A stretch of 64,000 nucleotides of DNA from Phenylobacterium parvum (GTDB lineage Bacteria; Pseudomonadota; Alphaproteobacteria; Caulobacterales; Caulobacteraceae), in NCBI RefSeq assembly GCF_003150835.1, contig NZ_CP029479.1, forward strand, positions 2,764,536 through 2,828,535, read 5' to 3'. The notes under the pieces were generated by a model. The model made no database searches, was not told where the DNA came from, and saw only the letters and a program-made list of their open reading frames with translations. The stretch's first letter is position 1. Every line of letters starts with the position of its first letter. The position numbers and the translations under genes are program-made. Of this stretch, positions 24,410-33,470 are shown piece after piece.

Positions 24410-25573
24410 ATGCGGGCCGACGCGGAATTCGACATCATCGTCTATGGCGCCACAGGCTTTACCGGCCGTCTCGTGGCCGAGCACCTGGTCCGCACCCAGC
24501 CGCCTGGCGGCGAGGTCTCCTGGGCCATGGCCGGCCGTTCGGCGGACAAGCTGGCCGAGGTCCGCGACCTTATCGGCGCCCCGGCCTCGACGCCCCTCGT
24601 GGTCTGCGATGCCGCCGACCCGGCCCAGCTGAGGGCCATGGTCCACCGGGCCAAGGTCATCGTGACCACGGTCGGGCCCTACCAGCTTTACGGTTCTGAC
24701 CTCGTCGCCGCCTGCGTCGAGGCGGGGACCGACTATGTGGACCTGTGCGGGGAATCCAACTGGATGGCCGAGATGGTCGCCGCCCACCACGAGGCCGCCC
24801 GGGCCTCGGGCGCGCGCATCCTCTTCTCCTGCGGCTTTGACTCCATCCCCTTCGAACTGGGCGTCCTGTTCGCCGAGGAGACTGCGAAGCGCAGGCTGGG
24901 TCACCCCGTCCCGCGGGTGAAGGGCCGTGTTCGGAATATGCGCGGCGGCCTGTCCGGCGGCACCGCGGCCAGCGGCGCGGCGACCATGGACGCCATCCGG
25001 CGCAATCCCGCCCTGTTCCAACTGATGATCAACCCCTTCGCCCTGACGCCCGGCTTCACCGGCCCCGCCCAGCCCCCGGGCAATGAGGCCGTCTTCGACG
25101 AGGACGTCGGCGCCGAGGTGGGCCCCTTCATGATGGCGGCTATCAATACCAAGAACGTCCACCGCTCGAACTTCCTGCAGGGCCACCCCTGGGGGGCGGA
25201 TTTCACCTACGACGAGATGTCCATCACGGCGCCGGGCTCCAGCACCTCCTTCACCGACCTCGGCGGCGCCGGTGCGCCCAAGCCGGGCGAGGGGCCCAGC
25301 CTGGAGGAGCGCGAGAACGGCTTCTACGACATCCTGTTCGTGGGCATCGACGCCGACGGCCGGAAGGTCCGCGTCTCGGTCAAGGGCGACCGCGACCCGG
25401 GCTATGGCTCGACCTCCAAGATGATGGCCGAGACCGCAATCCAGCTGATCGGCACGCCGGCGACCGCGGGCGGCGTCTGGACCCCGGGTGCGGCCCTGGG
25501 CGTCCCGCTGATCGAGCGCCTGGCCGCCCATGCGGGCCTCGCCTTCACCGACGAGACGGACAAGGCCGGTTAA
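24410..25573 (+). CDS. Saccharopine dehydrogenase-like NAD(P)-binding protein, copy 1
   Basis: A 387-residue protein with an N-terminal Rossmann fold (IIVYGATGFTGRLVAEHL, residues 9-26) of the saccharopine-dehydrogenase/trans-acting enoyl reductase type. Other conserved blocks are VGPYQLYG, YVDLCGESNWMAEMV, SCGFDSIPFELGV and MRGGLSGGTAASG. Related mycobacterial proteins reduce an enoyl intermediate in phenolic lipid synthesis, so a lipid-linked reductase is one possibility. The ATG at 24410 has GGAGGG upstream. It is directly followed by a paralogue. Confidence 0.82.
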   Translation: MRADAEFDIIVYGATGFTGRLVAEHLVRTQPPGGEVSWAMAGRSADKLAEVRDLIGAPASTPLVVCDAADPAQLRAMVHRAKVIVTTVGPYQLYGSDLVAACVEAGTDYVDLCGESNWMAEMVAAHHEAARASGARILFSCGFDSIPFELGVLFAEETAKRRLGHPVPRVKGRVRNMRGGLSGGTAASGAATMDAIRRNPALFQLMINPFALTPGFTGPAQPPGNEAVFDEDVGAEVGPFMMAAINTKNVHRSNFLQGHPWGADFTYDEMSITAPGSSTSFTDLGGAGAPKPGEGPSLEERENGFYDILFVGIDADGRKVRVSVKGDRDPGYGSTSKMMAETAIQLIGTPATAGGVWTPGAALGVPLIERLAAHAGLAFTDETDKAG

Positions 25574-25630
25574 CCTTCTTTAAGCTCCGACGCGCCACAC
25601 TCCGCCCCCGGACAACGACCGGGGGCGGCC

Positions 25631-26791
25631 TTGGCCAGGACGGCGGAACTCGATTTCGTGATCTTCGGGGCGACCGGATTCACCGGCCGCCTGATCGCCA
25701 AGCGCCTCGCCGACACCTACGGGGATGGCGGGAAGTACAGGTGGGGGCTCGCCGGACGTGACGGTCCGGGCCTGGCCTACCTGCGTGACCGGCTGGGCTG
25801 GCCGCGCCTGCCCCTGATCCTTGCGGACGTGAACGATCCCCGCTCCCTGGACGAGATGGCGCGCCGCGCGAGGTTCGTGCTGTCCGCAGTCGGGCCCTAT
25901 CAGCTTTACGGGGCTCCGGTCCTGGAAGCCTGCCTGCGCGAGGGCGCCGGCTATGTCGACATGTGCGGCGAACCCCACTGGATGGCGGACATGATCCGCC
26001 GGTATGACGCCAAGGCCCGGGAGCGCGGCGTCACGGCGCTCCTGTCCTGCGGATTTGACTCCACGGTCTGGGAGTTGGGCGTGATGGCGGTCCAGGAGAC
26101 CGCCCAGGCGCGGTTCGCCCGTCCCGCTCCTGAGGTGCGGTCCCGTCTGCTCCGGATGAGGGGCGCCCTGTCCGGCGGCACCGCCGCGACGGCCCGCGAG
26201 ACCATTTCCCGCATGATGGGCTCACCGCAGGTCGCCGCCCTTCTGCGCGACCCCTTCGCCCTGACCCCGGGCTTCCGAGGCCCTGAGCAGCCGGACGGCG
26301 AGAGCGTGCGGTTCGACCCCGACATCGCCCGCACGGTGGGCCCGATCCTGATGGCGGCGATCAACACCAAGAACATCCACCGGTCGAACTTCCTCCAGGG
26401 TCACCCCTGGGGCCGGGACTTCCGCTATGAGGAGCTGGCGGTGATCGATGAGGAAGAGGTCTCCGACGGCGGCTCGCCCCTGGCGGCCACCGCCCCGCGC
26501 CCCGGCGACGGGCCGCCGCTGTCGGTGCTCGAGGCGGGCTATTTCGACATCATGGTCATCGGCATCGATCCGTCGGGCCGGCGGATCGCCTGTGAGGTCC
26601 GGGCAAAAGGGGACCCGGCCTACCTCGCGACTTCCCGGATCGTATCGGAGATCCTGGCTGCGGCGTCGGAAGCGCCCTCCCTCCCGGCCGGCCTTTGGAC
26701 CGCTGGCGCGGCCTTGGGTACGGGCCTTGCCGACCGGCTAACCCGGTCCGCCGACGTGATCTTTACGACTTCGGTGCTGGCGAAGGGCTGA
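25631..26791 (+). CDS. Saccharopine dehydrogenase-like NAD(P)-binding protein, copy 2
   Basis: A 386-residue paralogue of the preceding gene, sharing GATGFTGRL, VGPYQLYG, YVDMCGEPHWMADM, SCGFDS, RGALSGGTAAT, PFALTPGF and NTKNIHRSNFLQGHPWG almost residue for residue. The start is a TTG at 25631 that aligns with the start of copy 1; no ATG precedes the Rossmann strand. Tandem duplication followed by divergence is the simplest reading. Its 3' end overlaps the convergent lipoprotein gene by 29 bases. Confidence 0.82.
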   Translation: MARTAELDFVIFGATGFTGRLIAKRLADTYGDGGKYRWGLAGRDGPGLAYLRDRLGWPRLPLILADVNDPRSLDEMARRARFVLSAVGPYQLYGAPVLEACLREGAGYVDMCGEPHWMADMIRRYDAKARERGVTALLSCGFDSTVWELGVMAVQETAQARFARPAPEVRSRLLRMRGALSGGTAATARETISRMMGSPQVAALLRDPFALTPGFRGPEQPDGESVRFDPDIARTVGPILMAAINTKNIHRSNFLQGHPWGRDFRYEELAVIDEEEVSDGGSPLAATAPRPGDGPPLSVLEAGYFDIMVIGIDPSGRRIACEVRAKGDPAYLATSRIVSEILAAASEAPSLPAGLWTAGAALGTGLADRLTRSADVIFTTSVLAKG

Positions 26792-27368
26792 CGCCGGGCT
26801 TCGCCCGCCCGTCTTCGGGCCTCTGGATGCGCGGGCCGAGGTTCTCGATCACCGCGCGGGCGTCGAAGGTCTCGGCGTCGTCCGCCCGCTTGGGGCCCTT
26901 GCCCAGGACGATCTCGGCGGAGGCCGTGAATTTCTCGACGGTGGAGACGTCCATCGACGGACGGGCGAAGGCGCTGTCCATCCAGGGGTCGTAGGTCCGC
27001 CAGCCGTAGGGGCCGTAATACCGCCAGTAGGGGCTCCAGTAGGGCAGGGGCGTGGGGCCGGGATTCACGCGCGCCGAGGTCTTGCGGTCGGTGTCGCGGG
27101 TGACGAGGGTGAAGGTGTCGTACCCGTTGGCAAGGGTCAGCTCCGCCGCCCGGTAGGCGAGGTAGAGCTCGACGGTCTCGCGGGAAGTCAGGCTGTTGCC
27201 GGTGAAGGTCACGCGATGGCGCCCGGGCTCGATCCGGACGTCCGAGTAGCCGCCCAGGCCCGGCGCGCTCTCCAGAAGGGGCTGGTAGGGCGTGGCGGTC
27301 GTGCAGGCTCCGAGGCCGGCGGCGAGGCCAAGGGCGGCGACGAGGACAAGGCGCTTCAGGCGCATCAT
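26763..27368 (-). CDS. CC0125/CC1285-family lipoprotein
   Basis: A 201-residue predicted lipoprotein (VLVAALGLAAGLGACTT, lipobox LGAC). The mature part contains RVTFTGNSLTSRETVELYLA and YRAAELTLANGYDTFTLVTR, typical of a Caulobacterales lipoprotein family named after CC0125/CC1285. A Tyr/Trp-rich patch (PYWSPYWRYYGPYGWRTYDP) follows. Function unknown, probably envelope. A 26-base dyad lies just upstream (27383-27408). Confidence 0.8.
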   Translation of the reverse strand: MMRLKRLVLVAALGLAAGLGACTTATPYQPLLESAPGLGGYSDVRIEPGRHRVTFTGNSLTSRETVELYLAYRAAELTLANGYDTFTLVTRDTDRKTSARVNPGPTPLPYWSPYWRYYGPYGWRTYDPWMDSAFARPSMDVSTVEKFTASAEIVLGKGPKRADDAETFDARAVIENLGPRIQRPEDGRAKPGVSPSPAPKS

Positions 27369-27382
27369 GGGCTCCTGTCAGG

Positions 27383-27408
27383 GACGACCCCCAACGTTGG
27401 GGGCCGTC
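27383..27408. promoter_or_regulatory. 26-base dyad upstream of the CC0125-type lipoprotein
   Basis: CCCCCAACGTTGGGGG (27388-27403) is a perfect palindrome flanked by GACG and CGTC with a single mismatched pair between, centred about 28 bases before the lipoprotein start and 38 bases past the MAPEG stop (both minus strand). It lacks a loop and a T run, so an operator is more likely than a terminator. Confidence 0.45.
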
Positions 27409-27432
27409 TCCGGCGAAAATGTGGCCGCCGCC

Positions 27433-27828
27433 TCAGGCGAGGAGCGACAGGACCGCCTTGCCCAGGGCCCCGAACAGCAGGACCGCCGTGGCGACCATCT
27501 GGACCATGAAGCCGAGCTCACGCTTGTCGGCGGCGGCGGAGTAACCCACTGCGTAGAGGATGCGGCCGACGATCCAGACCAGTCCCAGGACCGCAGCCGG
27601 CAGGTCGCCCCAGTAGTGGGCGAAGAGCCAGAGGGAGCCCAGGAAGATGGGCAGCCACTCCAGGGTATTGCCCTGCACGCGCAGGTAACGCTCGAGCATG
27701 GGGTCGCCGGACATGGCGGGGGCGGCGATGCCCGAGGTGCGGCGGGCGCCGCCCACCCGGACGCCCATCCAGACATAGGCCAGAAGGGCGAGAAGGGTGA
27801 CGATGGCGGTGGCGTTCGGGAAGCTCAT
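27433..27828 (-). CDS. MAPEG-family membrane protein
   Basis: A 131-residue protein with four hydrophobic helices. The MAPEG signature appears as RVQGNTLEWLPIFLGSLWLF near 49-68 and GRILYAVGYS near 86-95. Family members include microsomal glutathione S-transferases and related proteins; the bacterial ones are mostly uncharacterised inner-membrane proteins. The ATG at 27828 is preferred because of a strong GGAGGAA site. It lies downstream of argG in the same direction with about 50 bases between. Confidence 0.88.
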   Translation of the reverse strand: MSFPNATAIVTLLALLAYVWMGVRVGGARRTSGIAAPAMSGDPMLERYLRVQGNTLEWLPIFLGSLWLFAHYWGDLPAAVLGLVWIVGRILYAVGYSAAADKRELGFMVQMVATAVLLFGALGKAVLSLLA

Positions 27829-27847
27829 GGGATTTCCTCCAGTTTGG

Positions 27848-27891
27848 CCGGAGGGTGACATGACCCGCGCCCGGGGGGAACTACCCTCCGG
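27848..27891. repeat. Inverted repeat at the argG-MAPEG junction
   Basis: CCGGAGGGT (27848-27856) and ACCCTCCGG (27883-27891) are perfect nine-base arms spanning the argG stop codon, with a GC-rich 26-base loop. It may act as a weak terminator or mRNA-stabilising hairpin; no T run follows. Confidence 0.35.
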
Positions 27892-29113
27892 TCCGCCGAT
27901 CGCGGCGGGCCTGGACCCTCAGGCGCAGGGCGTTGAGCTTGATGAAGCCGGCGGCGTCGCGGTGATCGTAGGCCACCCGGCCCTCCTCGAAGGTGACGAG
28001 GTCCTGGTCGTAGAGGGACCAGGGGCTGGTCCGGCCGATCACCGAGACATTGCCCTTGTAGAGCTTGACCCGGACCTGCCCGGTCACGTGCTTCTGCGAC
28101 AGGTCGATGGCCGCCTGCAGCATCTCGCGCTCGGGGGCGAACCAGAAGCCGTTGTAGATCAGGCTGGCGTAGCGCGGCATCAGCTCGTCCTTCAGGTGCA
28201 TGGACCCGCGGTCGAGGGTGATGGACTCCATGCCCCGGTGGGCGGCCAGCAGGATGGTCCCGCCCGGGGTCTCGTAGACGCCACGGGACTTCATGCCCAC
28301 GAAGCGGTTCTCCACCAGGTCCAGGCGGCCGATCCCGTTGTCGTGACCCAGCTGGTTCAGACGGGTCAGAAGGGTCGCCGGGCTCATCCGCACGCCGTCG
28401 ATGGCCACGGGGTCGCCGCCCTCGAAGTCCATTGTGATGATCGTCGGCTCATCCGGCGCCGCCTCGGGCGAGATGGTGCGCATGTGCACGAATTCCGGCG
28501 CTTCCACGGCCGGATCCTCCAGCACCTTGCCCTCTGACGAGGAGTGCAGGAGGTTGGCGTCGACGCTGAAGGGCGCCTCGCCGCGCTTGTCCTTGGTGAT
28601 CTGGATCTGGTGCTTCTCGGCGAAGTCCAGCAGGGCCTCGCGGGACTTGAAGTCCCACTCCCGCCAGGGCGCGATCACGTGGATGTCGGGCTCCAGGGCG
28701 TAGTAGCCGAGCTCGAAGCGGACCTGGTCATTACCCTTTCCGGTCGCGCCGTGGCTGACGGCGTCGGCTCCGGTCTGGCGGGCGATATCGATCTGCTTCT
28801 TGGCGATCAGCGGCCGGGCGATGGAGGTGCCGAGCAGGTACTGGCCCTCGTAGACCGTATTGGCCCGGAACATGGGGAAGACGTAGTCGCGGACGAATTC
28901 CTCGCGCACGTCCTCAATGAAGATGTTCTCGGGCTTGACCCCGGCGGCCAGGGCCTTGGCCCGCGCCGGCTCGATCTCCTCGCCCTGGCCGAGGTCGGCG
29001 GTGAAGGTCACGACCTCCGCGCCGTATTCGGTCTGCAGCCACTTCAGGATGATGGAGGTGTCGAGGCCGCCGGAGTAGGCGAGGACGACTTTCTTGATGC
29101 CATGCTTGCTCAT
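27881..29113 (-). CDS. argG: Argininosuccinate synthase ArgG
   Basis: Condenses citrulline and aspartate with ATP to argininosuccinate, the penultimate step of arginine synthesis; cytosolic. It has 410 residues, normal length. The PP-loop AYSGGLDTS is at 12-20. Other family blocks are [24 protein letters not shown] and a GVYETPGGT near 280. The start at 29113 ([16 protein letters not shown]) is chosen over the longer frame, which runs into the promoter region. It is divergent from an Lrp-family gene. Confidence 0.97.
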   Translation of the reverse strand: MSKHGIKKVVLAYSGGLDTSIILKWLQTEYGAEVVTFTADLGQGEEIEPARAKALAAGVKPENIFIEDVREEFVRDYVFPMFRANTVYEGQYLLGTSIARPLIAKKQIDIARQTGADAVSHGATGKGNDQVRFELGYYALEPDIHVIAPWREWDFKSREALLDFAEKHQIQITKDKRGEAPFSVDANLLHSSSEGKVLEDPAVEAPEFVHMRTISPEAAPDEPTIITMDFEGGDPVAIDGVRMSPATLLTRLNQLGHDNGIGRLDLVENRFVGMKSRGVYETPGGTILLAAHRGMESITLDRGSMHLKDELMPRYASLIYNGFWFAPEREMLQAAIDLSQKHVTGQVRVKLYKGNVSVIGRTSPWSLYDQDLVTFEEGRVAYDHRDAAGFIKLNALRLRVQARRDRRTGG

Positions 29114-29206
29114 GCACACAAGTCTAGGCCGCGAATTGCGAAATTTGATTGCGAAGATGCCATATCGGAGTAGCAGATTGGCATATAGTTCCATCAGAAC
29201 GAGAAC
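29114..29206. promoter_or_regulatory. argG-Lrp divergent control region
   Basis: This 93-base gap is notably AT-rich for the window. It contains two direct repeats ATTGCGAA (29135-29142 and 29148-29155, period 13). It also has an inverted pair ATGCCA (29157-29162) and TGGCAT (29179-29184) with 16 bases between. Spaced half-sites of this kind suit a multimeric Lrp-type protein such as the one encoded next door; binding is inferred. Confidence 0.45.
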
Positions 29207-29686
29207 ATGACCAACAATCTGCCAGTCCGGCTGGACGCCATAGATCGCCGCATCCTCCGCGCCCTGCAGAGGGACGGGCGGATCCAGAACAATGAGCTGG
29301 CGGCGGAGGTCGGGCTGTCGCCTTCACCCTGCCTGAGGCGGGTGCGCCTGTTGGAGGAGGCGGGGGTGATCGAACGCTACGTGGCGGTCCTGGACGGGGC
29401 CCGGATCGGCGTTGGCCTGACGGTCTTCGCCCGGGTCTGGTTCAAGACCCAGGACGCCGAGCAGACCCAGAAGTTCGCGGAAATCGTCCGGCAGTTTCCC
29501 GAGGTCGTCGAGTGCTACCTGACCACCGGCGACTGCGACGCCCTGCTGCGGATCGTGACGGCGGACCTGAACACCTACTGGCGGTTCCAGGCCGATCACC
29601 TGACCCGGATTCCCAGCGTCCAGAGCGTCAAGACTGACGTGCCGATGGAAACCCTCAAGCGCAGCTTCGAACTGCCGATTCCCTGA
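29207..29686 (+). CDS. Lrp/AsnC-family transcriptional regulator
   Basis: A 159-residue protein with the Lrp plan: an N-terminal HTH ([17 protein letters not shown], then [19 protein letters not shown]) and a C-terminal RAM ligand-binding domain (about 70-155, [17 protein letters not shown]). Such proteins sense amino acids as octamers. Because it is divergent from argG, it may control argG and itself. The ATG at 29207 follows the AT-rich control region. Confidence 0.9.
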   Translation: MTNNLPVRLDAIDRRILRALQRDGRIQNNELAAEVGLSPSPCLRRVRLLEEAGVIERYVAVLDGARIGVGLTVFARVWFKTQDAEQTQKFAEIVRQFPEVVECYLTTGDCDALLRIVTADLNTYWRFQADHLTRIPSVQSVKTDVPMETLKRSFELPIP

Positions 29687-29729
29687 ATCCCCCGCAGTCC
29701 GGGCCCCGGCGCGCCGCCGTATCGGCAGG

Positions 29730-31655
29730 TCAGACGGTGACCTGGGTGCCCAGCTCGACCACCCGGCCCGGCGGGATCTTGAAGAAGTCCGTCGGGTTGG
29801 CGGCGTTGCGCATCAGGAAGATGAACAGCTTGTCCTGCCACAGGGGCATGCCCGAGCTGGCCGACGCCACCACCGAGCGGCGGCCGAGGAAGAAGCTGGT
29901 GGCCATAATGTCGAACTTCAGGCCCTGCTGGCGGCACAGGGCCAGGGCCTTGGGAATGTTCGGGCTCTCCATGAAGCCATAGGAGATGGTCAGCTTCCGG
30001 AAGTCGTCATTGACCGGCTCGATACGGATCCGGTCCTCGTCGCGGACGCGGGGGGTCTGGGCGGTGATGACGGTCAGGATGACGTTGCGCTCGTGCAGCA
30101 CCTTGTTGTGCTTGAGGTTATGCATCAGGGCGACGGGGGCGACGTCGGGGTCGGAGGTCAGGAAGACCGCGGCGCCCGAAGCCCTGTGGGGCGGGCGCGC
30201 CTGGAGCATTTCGGTGAGTTCGGTCAGGGCGACCGAGTCCTTTCGGGTCTTCTCGGACAGGATCCGCGTGCCGGTGTGCCAGGTCCACATGACCACCACC
30301 ATGAGCGCGCCCGCGACCAGGGGCAGCCAGGCGCCCTGGGGAAGCTTGAGCATGTTCGAGGAGATGAAGACCAGGTCCAGCGCCCCAAAGCCCGCCGCCG
30401 CCAGGATGGCGAGCCAGAGGGGTTTCTTCCAGAGGTGTCGGATGATCACGAAGAACAGCAGGGTGTCGACGAACATCGAGCCGGTCACGGCGATGCCGTA
30501 GGCGGCGGCCAGGTTGGAGGAGGTCTGGAAGGTCACCAGCAGCAGGATGACGCCGATCATCAGGAAGGTGTTCACCTGCGGAACGTAGATCTGCCCGGCC
30601 TGCGTCTCGGACGTCCGGCGGATATCGATCCGGGGCAGGAGGCCCAGCTGAACGGCCTGCTGGGTCATGGAGAAGGCGCCGGTAATGACCGCCTGGCTGG
30701 CGATCACGCTGGCCGCCGTCGCCATCAGCAGCACCGGCCAGTAGACCAGGGTGGGCACCATTCCAAAGAAGGGGTTCTCCCGCATCTCGGGATGCGCCAG
30801 CACCATGGCGCCCTGGCCCAGATAGTTGAGCACCAGGGCCGGCAGCACCAGGGCCAGCCAGCCCGCCTGGATGGGCGCTTTCCCGAAATGGCCCATGTCG
30901 GCGTAAAGCGCCTCGGCGCCGGTGACGGCCAGGAAGACGCTGCCCAGGATGACAAAGCCCACGAAACCGTTGTCCAGCAGGAAGAGCACGCCGTAGTGCG
31001 GCAGGAGGCCCCGAAGGACAGAGGGACTGTCGAAGATGTGATAGAGGCCCAGCCCGCCCAGGATCAGGAACCAGGCCGCCGTGATCGGCCCGAAGGCGCG
31101 GGCGATCCTGGCCGTCCCCCGGGACTGGACCAGGAAGAGCGCCACCAGGATGGCGCCGGCGATGGGCAGGACAAGTCCGCCGAGCTCGGGGCTCACTCCA
31201 GGGGCGTCCCGCAGCCCCTCCACCGCACCCAGGACGGAGATGGCCGGGGTGATCACCCCGTCGCCGTAGAAGAGCGCGGCCCCCGCCATGCCCAGCAGGA
31301 GCACCGCTCCCGACCGACGGTTGAGGGCGCGCTGCGCCAGGGCCATCAGGGCCAGGGTCCCGCCCTCGCCCTTGTTGTCGGCGCGCATGATCAGGGCCAC
31401 GTACTTCAGGGTCACCACCAGGATCAGGGCCCAGGTGATGAGCGAGACGACGCCGAGGACGGAGAGCTCTGGCGAGACATCCGCGCGCGAATGGGCCAGG
31501 GCCTCGCGCATGGCGTAGAGCGGACTTGTGCCGATGTCGCCGAAAACCACGCCCAGGGCGCCGACGGCCAGGGCCACGAAGCCTTCCGGCCGGCCGTGGT
31601 GGGCGTCCGCAGGCGCGGCAGGTGCGCCGCTGGTAGGCTCGGCCGGATCCGCCAT
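29730..31655 (-). CDS. kup: Low-affinity potassium transporter Kup
   Basis: A 641-residue KUP/HAK/KT potassium-proton symporter. About twelve membrane helices precede a C-terminal cytoplasmic domain starting near 470 (GAAVFLTSDPDVAPVALMHN). Diagnostic motifs are GVVFGDIGTSPLYAM near 33-47, GEGGTLALMALAQRALN near 95-111 and a GDGVITPAISVLGAVEGL. The start MADPAEPTSG precedes a short Ala/Pro-rich leader. Single gene, divergent from nfuA. Confidence 0.96.
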   Translation of the reverse strand: MADPAEPTSGAPAAPADAHHGRPEGFVALAVGALGVVFGDIGTSPLYAMREALAHSRADVSPELSVLGVVSLITWALILVVTLKYVALIMRADNKGEGGTLALMALAQRALNRRSGAVLLLGMAGAALFYGDGVITPAISVLGAVEGLRDAPGVSPELGGLVLPIAGAILVALFLVQSRGTARIARAFGPITAAWFLILGGLGLYHIFDSPSVLRGLLPHYGVLFLLDNGFVGFVILGSVFLAVTGAEALYADMGHFGKAPIQAGWLALVLPALVLNYLGQGAMVLAHPEMRENPFFGMVPTLVYWPVLLMATAASVIASQAVITGAFSMTQQAVQLGLLPRIDIRRTSETQAGQIYVPQVNTFLMIGVILLLVTFQTSSNLAAAYGIAVTGSMFVDTLLFFVIIRHLWKKPLWLAILAAAGFGALDLVFISSNMLKLPQGAWLPLVAGALMVVVMWTWHTGTRILSEKTRKDSVALTELTEMLQARPPHRASGAAVFLTSDPDVAPVALMHNLKHNKVLHERNVILTVITAQTPRVRDEDRIRIEPVNDDFRKLTISYGFMESPNIPKALALCRQQGLKFDIMATSFFLGRRSVVASASSGMPLWQDKLFIFLMRNAANPTDFFKIPPGRVVELGTQVTV

Positions 31656-31804
31656 GACTGTCCCCGAGGGGCCTTCGCCCCGCCGCGGCGGCCCGATGCC
31701 GTCGTGCGGGGCGCGCGATACACCCTTTCCCCGGCGGGTTCAATGCGCCGGCTTCTGGCCTGGCCGGTCTTGCGTCGTCGGCCGGGAACGGCCAAATCAC
31801 AGGC

Positions 31805-32371
31805 ATGTTCATCCAGACCGAACCCACTCCCAATCCGCAGGTCCTGAAGTTCCTGCCCGGCCGCACCGTGATGGAGTCCGGATCCCAGGACTTCCGCTCC
31901 GCCGAAGAGGCCGCCGCATCGGCCCTGGCGGCCGAGATCTTCGCCCTGGAGGGCGTCAACCGCGTCTTCTTCGGCGGCGACTTCCTGACCGTGGGCAAGG
32001 TCGCCTCGGCCGACTGGGACCACCTCAAGGCCCCTGTCCTGGCGGCGATCATGGACCACTTCACCTCAGGCCAGCCCCTGTTCGAGGCGGCGTCCGGGAC
32101 GGGCGAAGGCGAGGAGACCTATGAGGGCGACACCGCCCAGGTGGTCGCCGAAATCCGCGAACTCCTGGACACCCGGATCCGGCCGGCCGTGGCCCGGGAC
32201 GGCGGGGACATCCTCTTCGACCGCTTCGAGCCCGACAGCGGGACCGTCTGGCTCCACATGCGCGGCGCCTGCGCCGGATGCCCCTCGTCCTCCGCTACGC
32301 TCAAGTCGGGCGTCGAGAACATGCTCAAGCACTATGTGCCCGAGGTGGTGCGGGTCGAGCAGACCCTCTAG
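31805..32371 (+). CDS. nfuA: NifU-like Fe-S carrier (Nfu type)
   Basis: A 188-residue scaffold/carrier that delivers Fe-S clusters. The N-terminal Nfu_N domain (about 1-88) starts MFIQTEPTPNPQVLKFLPG, as in mitochondrial NFU1. The C-terminal NifU domain (about 112-185) has the cluster-binding CAGC (C156, C159). It is followed by tsaB with a six-base gap. The downstream radical-SAM MiaB is an Fe-S client, which fits, although the link is only contextual. Confidence 0.95.
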   Translation: MFIQTEPTPNPQVLKFLPGRTVMESGSQDFRSAEEAAASALAAEIFALEGVNRVFFGGDFLTVGKVASADWDHLKAPVLAAIMDHFTSGQPLFEAASGTGEGEETYEGDTAQVVAEIRELLDTRIRPAVARDGGDILFDRFEPDSGTVWLHMRGACAGCPSSSATLKSGVENMLKHYVPEVVRVEQTL

Positions 32372-32377
32372 GCCCGC

Positions 32378-33010
32378 GTGCGCGTCCTCGCCCTCGACAC
32401 CTGCCTGGCGGCCTGTTCGGTCGCCGTCCTCGATGGCGACCGCATCGCAGCCTCGGCCACCGAGGCCATGGAGCGCGGCCACCAGGAGCGCCTTGCGCCC
32501 CTGGCCCGGGAGGTGATGGAGCAGGCGGGCCTGGCCTTCGCCGACCTCGACCGGATCGCGGTCACCCTTGGTCCGGGCTCCTTCACGGGCCTGCGCGTCG
32601 GACTGGCCTTCGCCAAGGGGCTGGGACTGGCGCTCGGCCGGCCGGTGATCGGCCTGGGCTGCCTTGAAGTGCTTGCGGCCCCCTTCGCAGGTTCGGCGGG
32701 CCGCACCCTCGCCCTCCTGCCGGGACGGGGAGAGGCGATCTGCAGCCAGGTCTTCGAGGATGGCGCCGCCCTGGGCGAGCCCGGGATCGGACCCGCCTCC
32801 GACCTGGACCGTCTCTCGCCCATCGCCCGGATCGTGGGATCCGCGGACCTCGCCGGAGACGCCCTGGCCGGGGCTGAACGCCGGCCCTCCGCCATCCCGG
32901 ACATCGCCCTCGTCGCCCGGCTCGCCGTCCACCGGCCGCCGGCGCCCCTTGTTCCCCTCTACATGCGCCCGCCCGACGCTCGCCTGCCGGGCGGCCTGGC
33001 CCCGCCATGA
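32378..33010 (+). CDS. tsaB: tRNA threonylcarbamoyladenosine synthesis protein TsaB
   Basis: A 210-residue ASKHA-fold protein that forms a complex with TsaD and TsaE for t6A37 formation in tRNA. Visible are LALDTCLAACSVAVLDG at the N-terminus and VTLGPGSFTGLRVGLAFAKG near 60-80, the signature of TsaB. The GTG start at 32378 lies right after nfuA. The stop overlaps rimI by four bases. Confidence 0.93.
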   Translation: MRVLALDTCLAACSVAVLDGDRIAASATEAMERGHQERLAPLAREVMEQAGLAFADLDRIAVTLGPGSFTGLRVGLAFAKGLGLALGRPVIGLGCLEVLAAPFAGSAGRTLALLPGRGEAICSQVFEDGAALGEPGIGPASDLDRLSPIARIVGSADLAGDALAGAERRPSAIPDIALVARLAVHRPPAPLVPLYMRPPDARLPGGLAPP

Positions 33011-33438
33011 GCGTCCGCCGCGCAGGCCCCGCCGACCTGGCCGACCTGGCCCGCCTCCACGCCGCCGCCTTCTCGCCGGGCTGGAGTGCGGCGGAGATCG
33101 CCGCCCTCGACGCCCTGGCCCTGGTCGAGGACGGGGTCGGCCTGGTCCTGGTCCGGACAGTGGCGGGAGAAGCCGAGATCCTGACCATCGGGGTCCAGCC
33201 TCAAGCGCGGGGCTCGGGCGCTGGCCGCAGGCTCCTGTCGGCGGCCCTCGCGGCGGCCCGGACAGAGGGCGCCGAGGCTGTCTTCCTGGAGGTTGCCGAG
33301 GACAACGCCCCGGCCCGCCGCCTCTACGCCGCCGCAGGCTTCGGGGAGGTCGGCCGCCGCCGCGGCTACTATCCGCGGCCCGGGTCGACCCCTACAGATG
33401 CCCTTGTCCTGAGGCGGACGCTTAACACGCCGCCCTGA
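33007..33438 (+). CDS. rimI: Ribosomal-protein-alanine N-acetyltransferase RimI
   Basis: A 143-residue GNAT-fold acetyltransferase. The acetyl-CoA loop is near 71-80 (VQPQARGSGAGRRLL), and EVAEDNAPARRLYAAAGFGEVGRRRGYY is the typical RimI C-terminal block. RimI acetylates the N-terminal alanine of S18; GNAT enzymes beside tsaB are annotated this way by synteny. It overlaps tsaB and precedes fur. Confidence 0.88.
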   Translation: MSVRRAGPADLADLARLHAAAFSPGWSAAEIAALDALALVEDGVGLVLVRTVAGEAEILTIGVQPQARGSGAGRRLLSAALAAARTEGAEAVFLEVAEDNAPARRLYAAAGFGEVGRRRGYYPRPGSTPTDALVLRRTLNTPP

Positions 33439-33470
33439 AGCCCCTATCCTGCGCCCCAGGAGATCCCGTC

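Noticed and set aside
25570..25583. TTAA-N6-TTAA resembling a CtrA site between the two tandem reductase genes
   Set aside because: The CtrA consensus needs a seven-base spacer; this one has six and includes the stop codon of the first gene.
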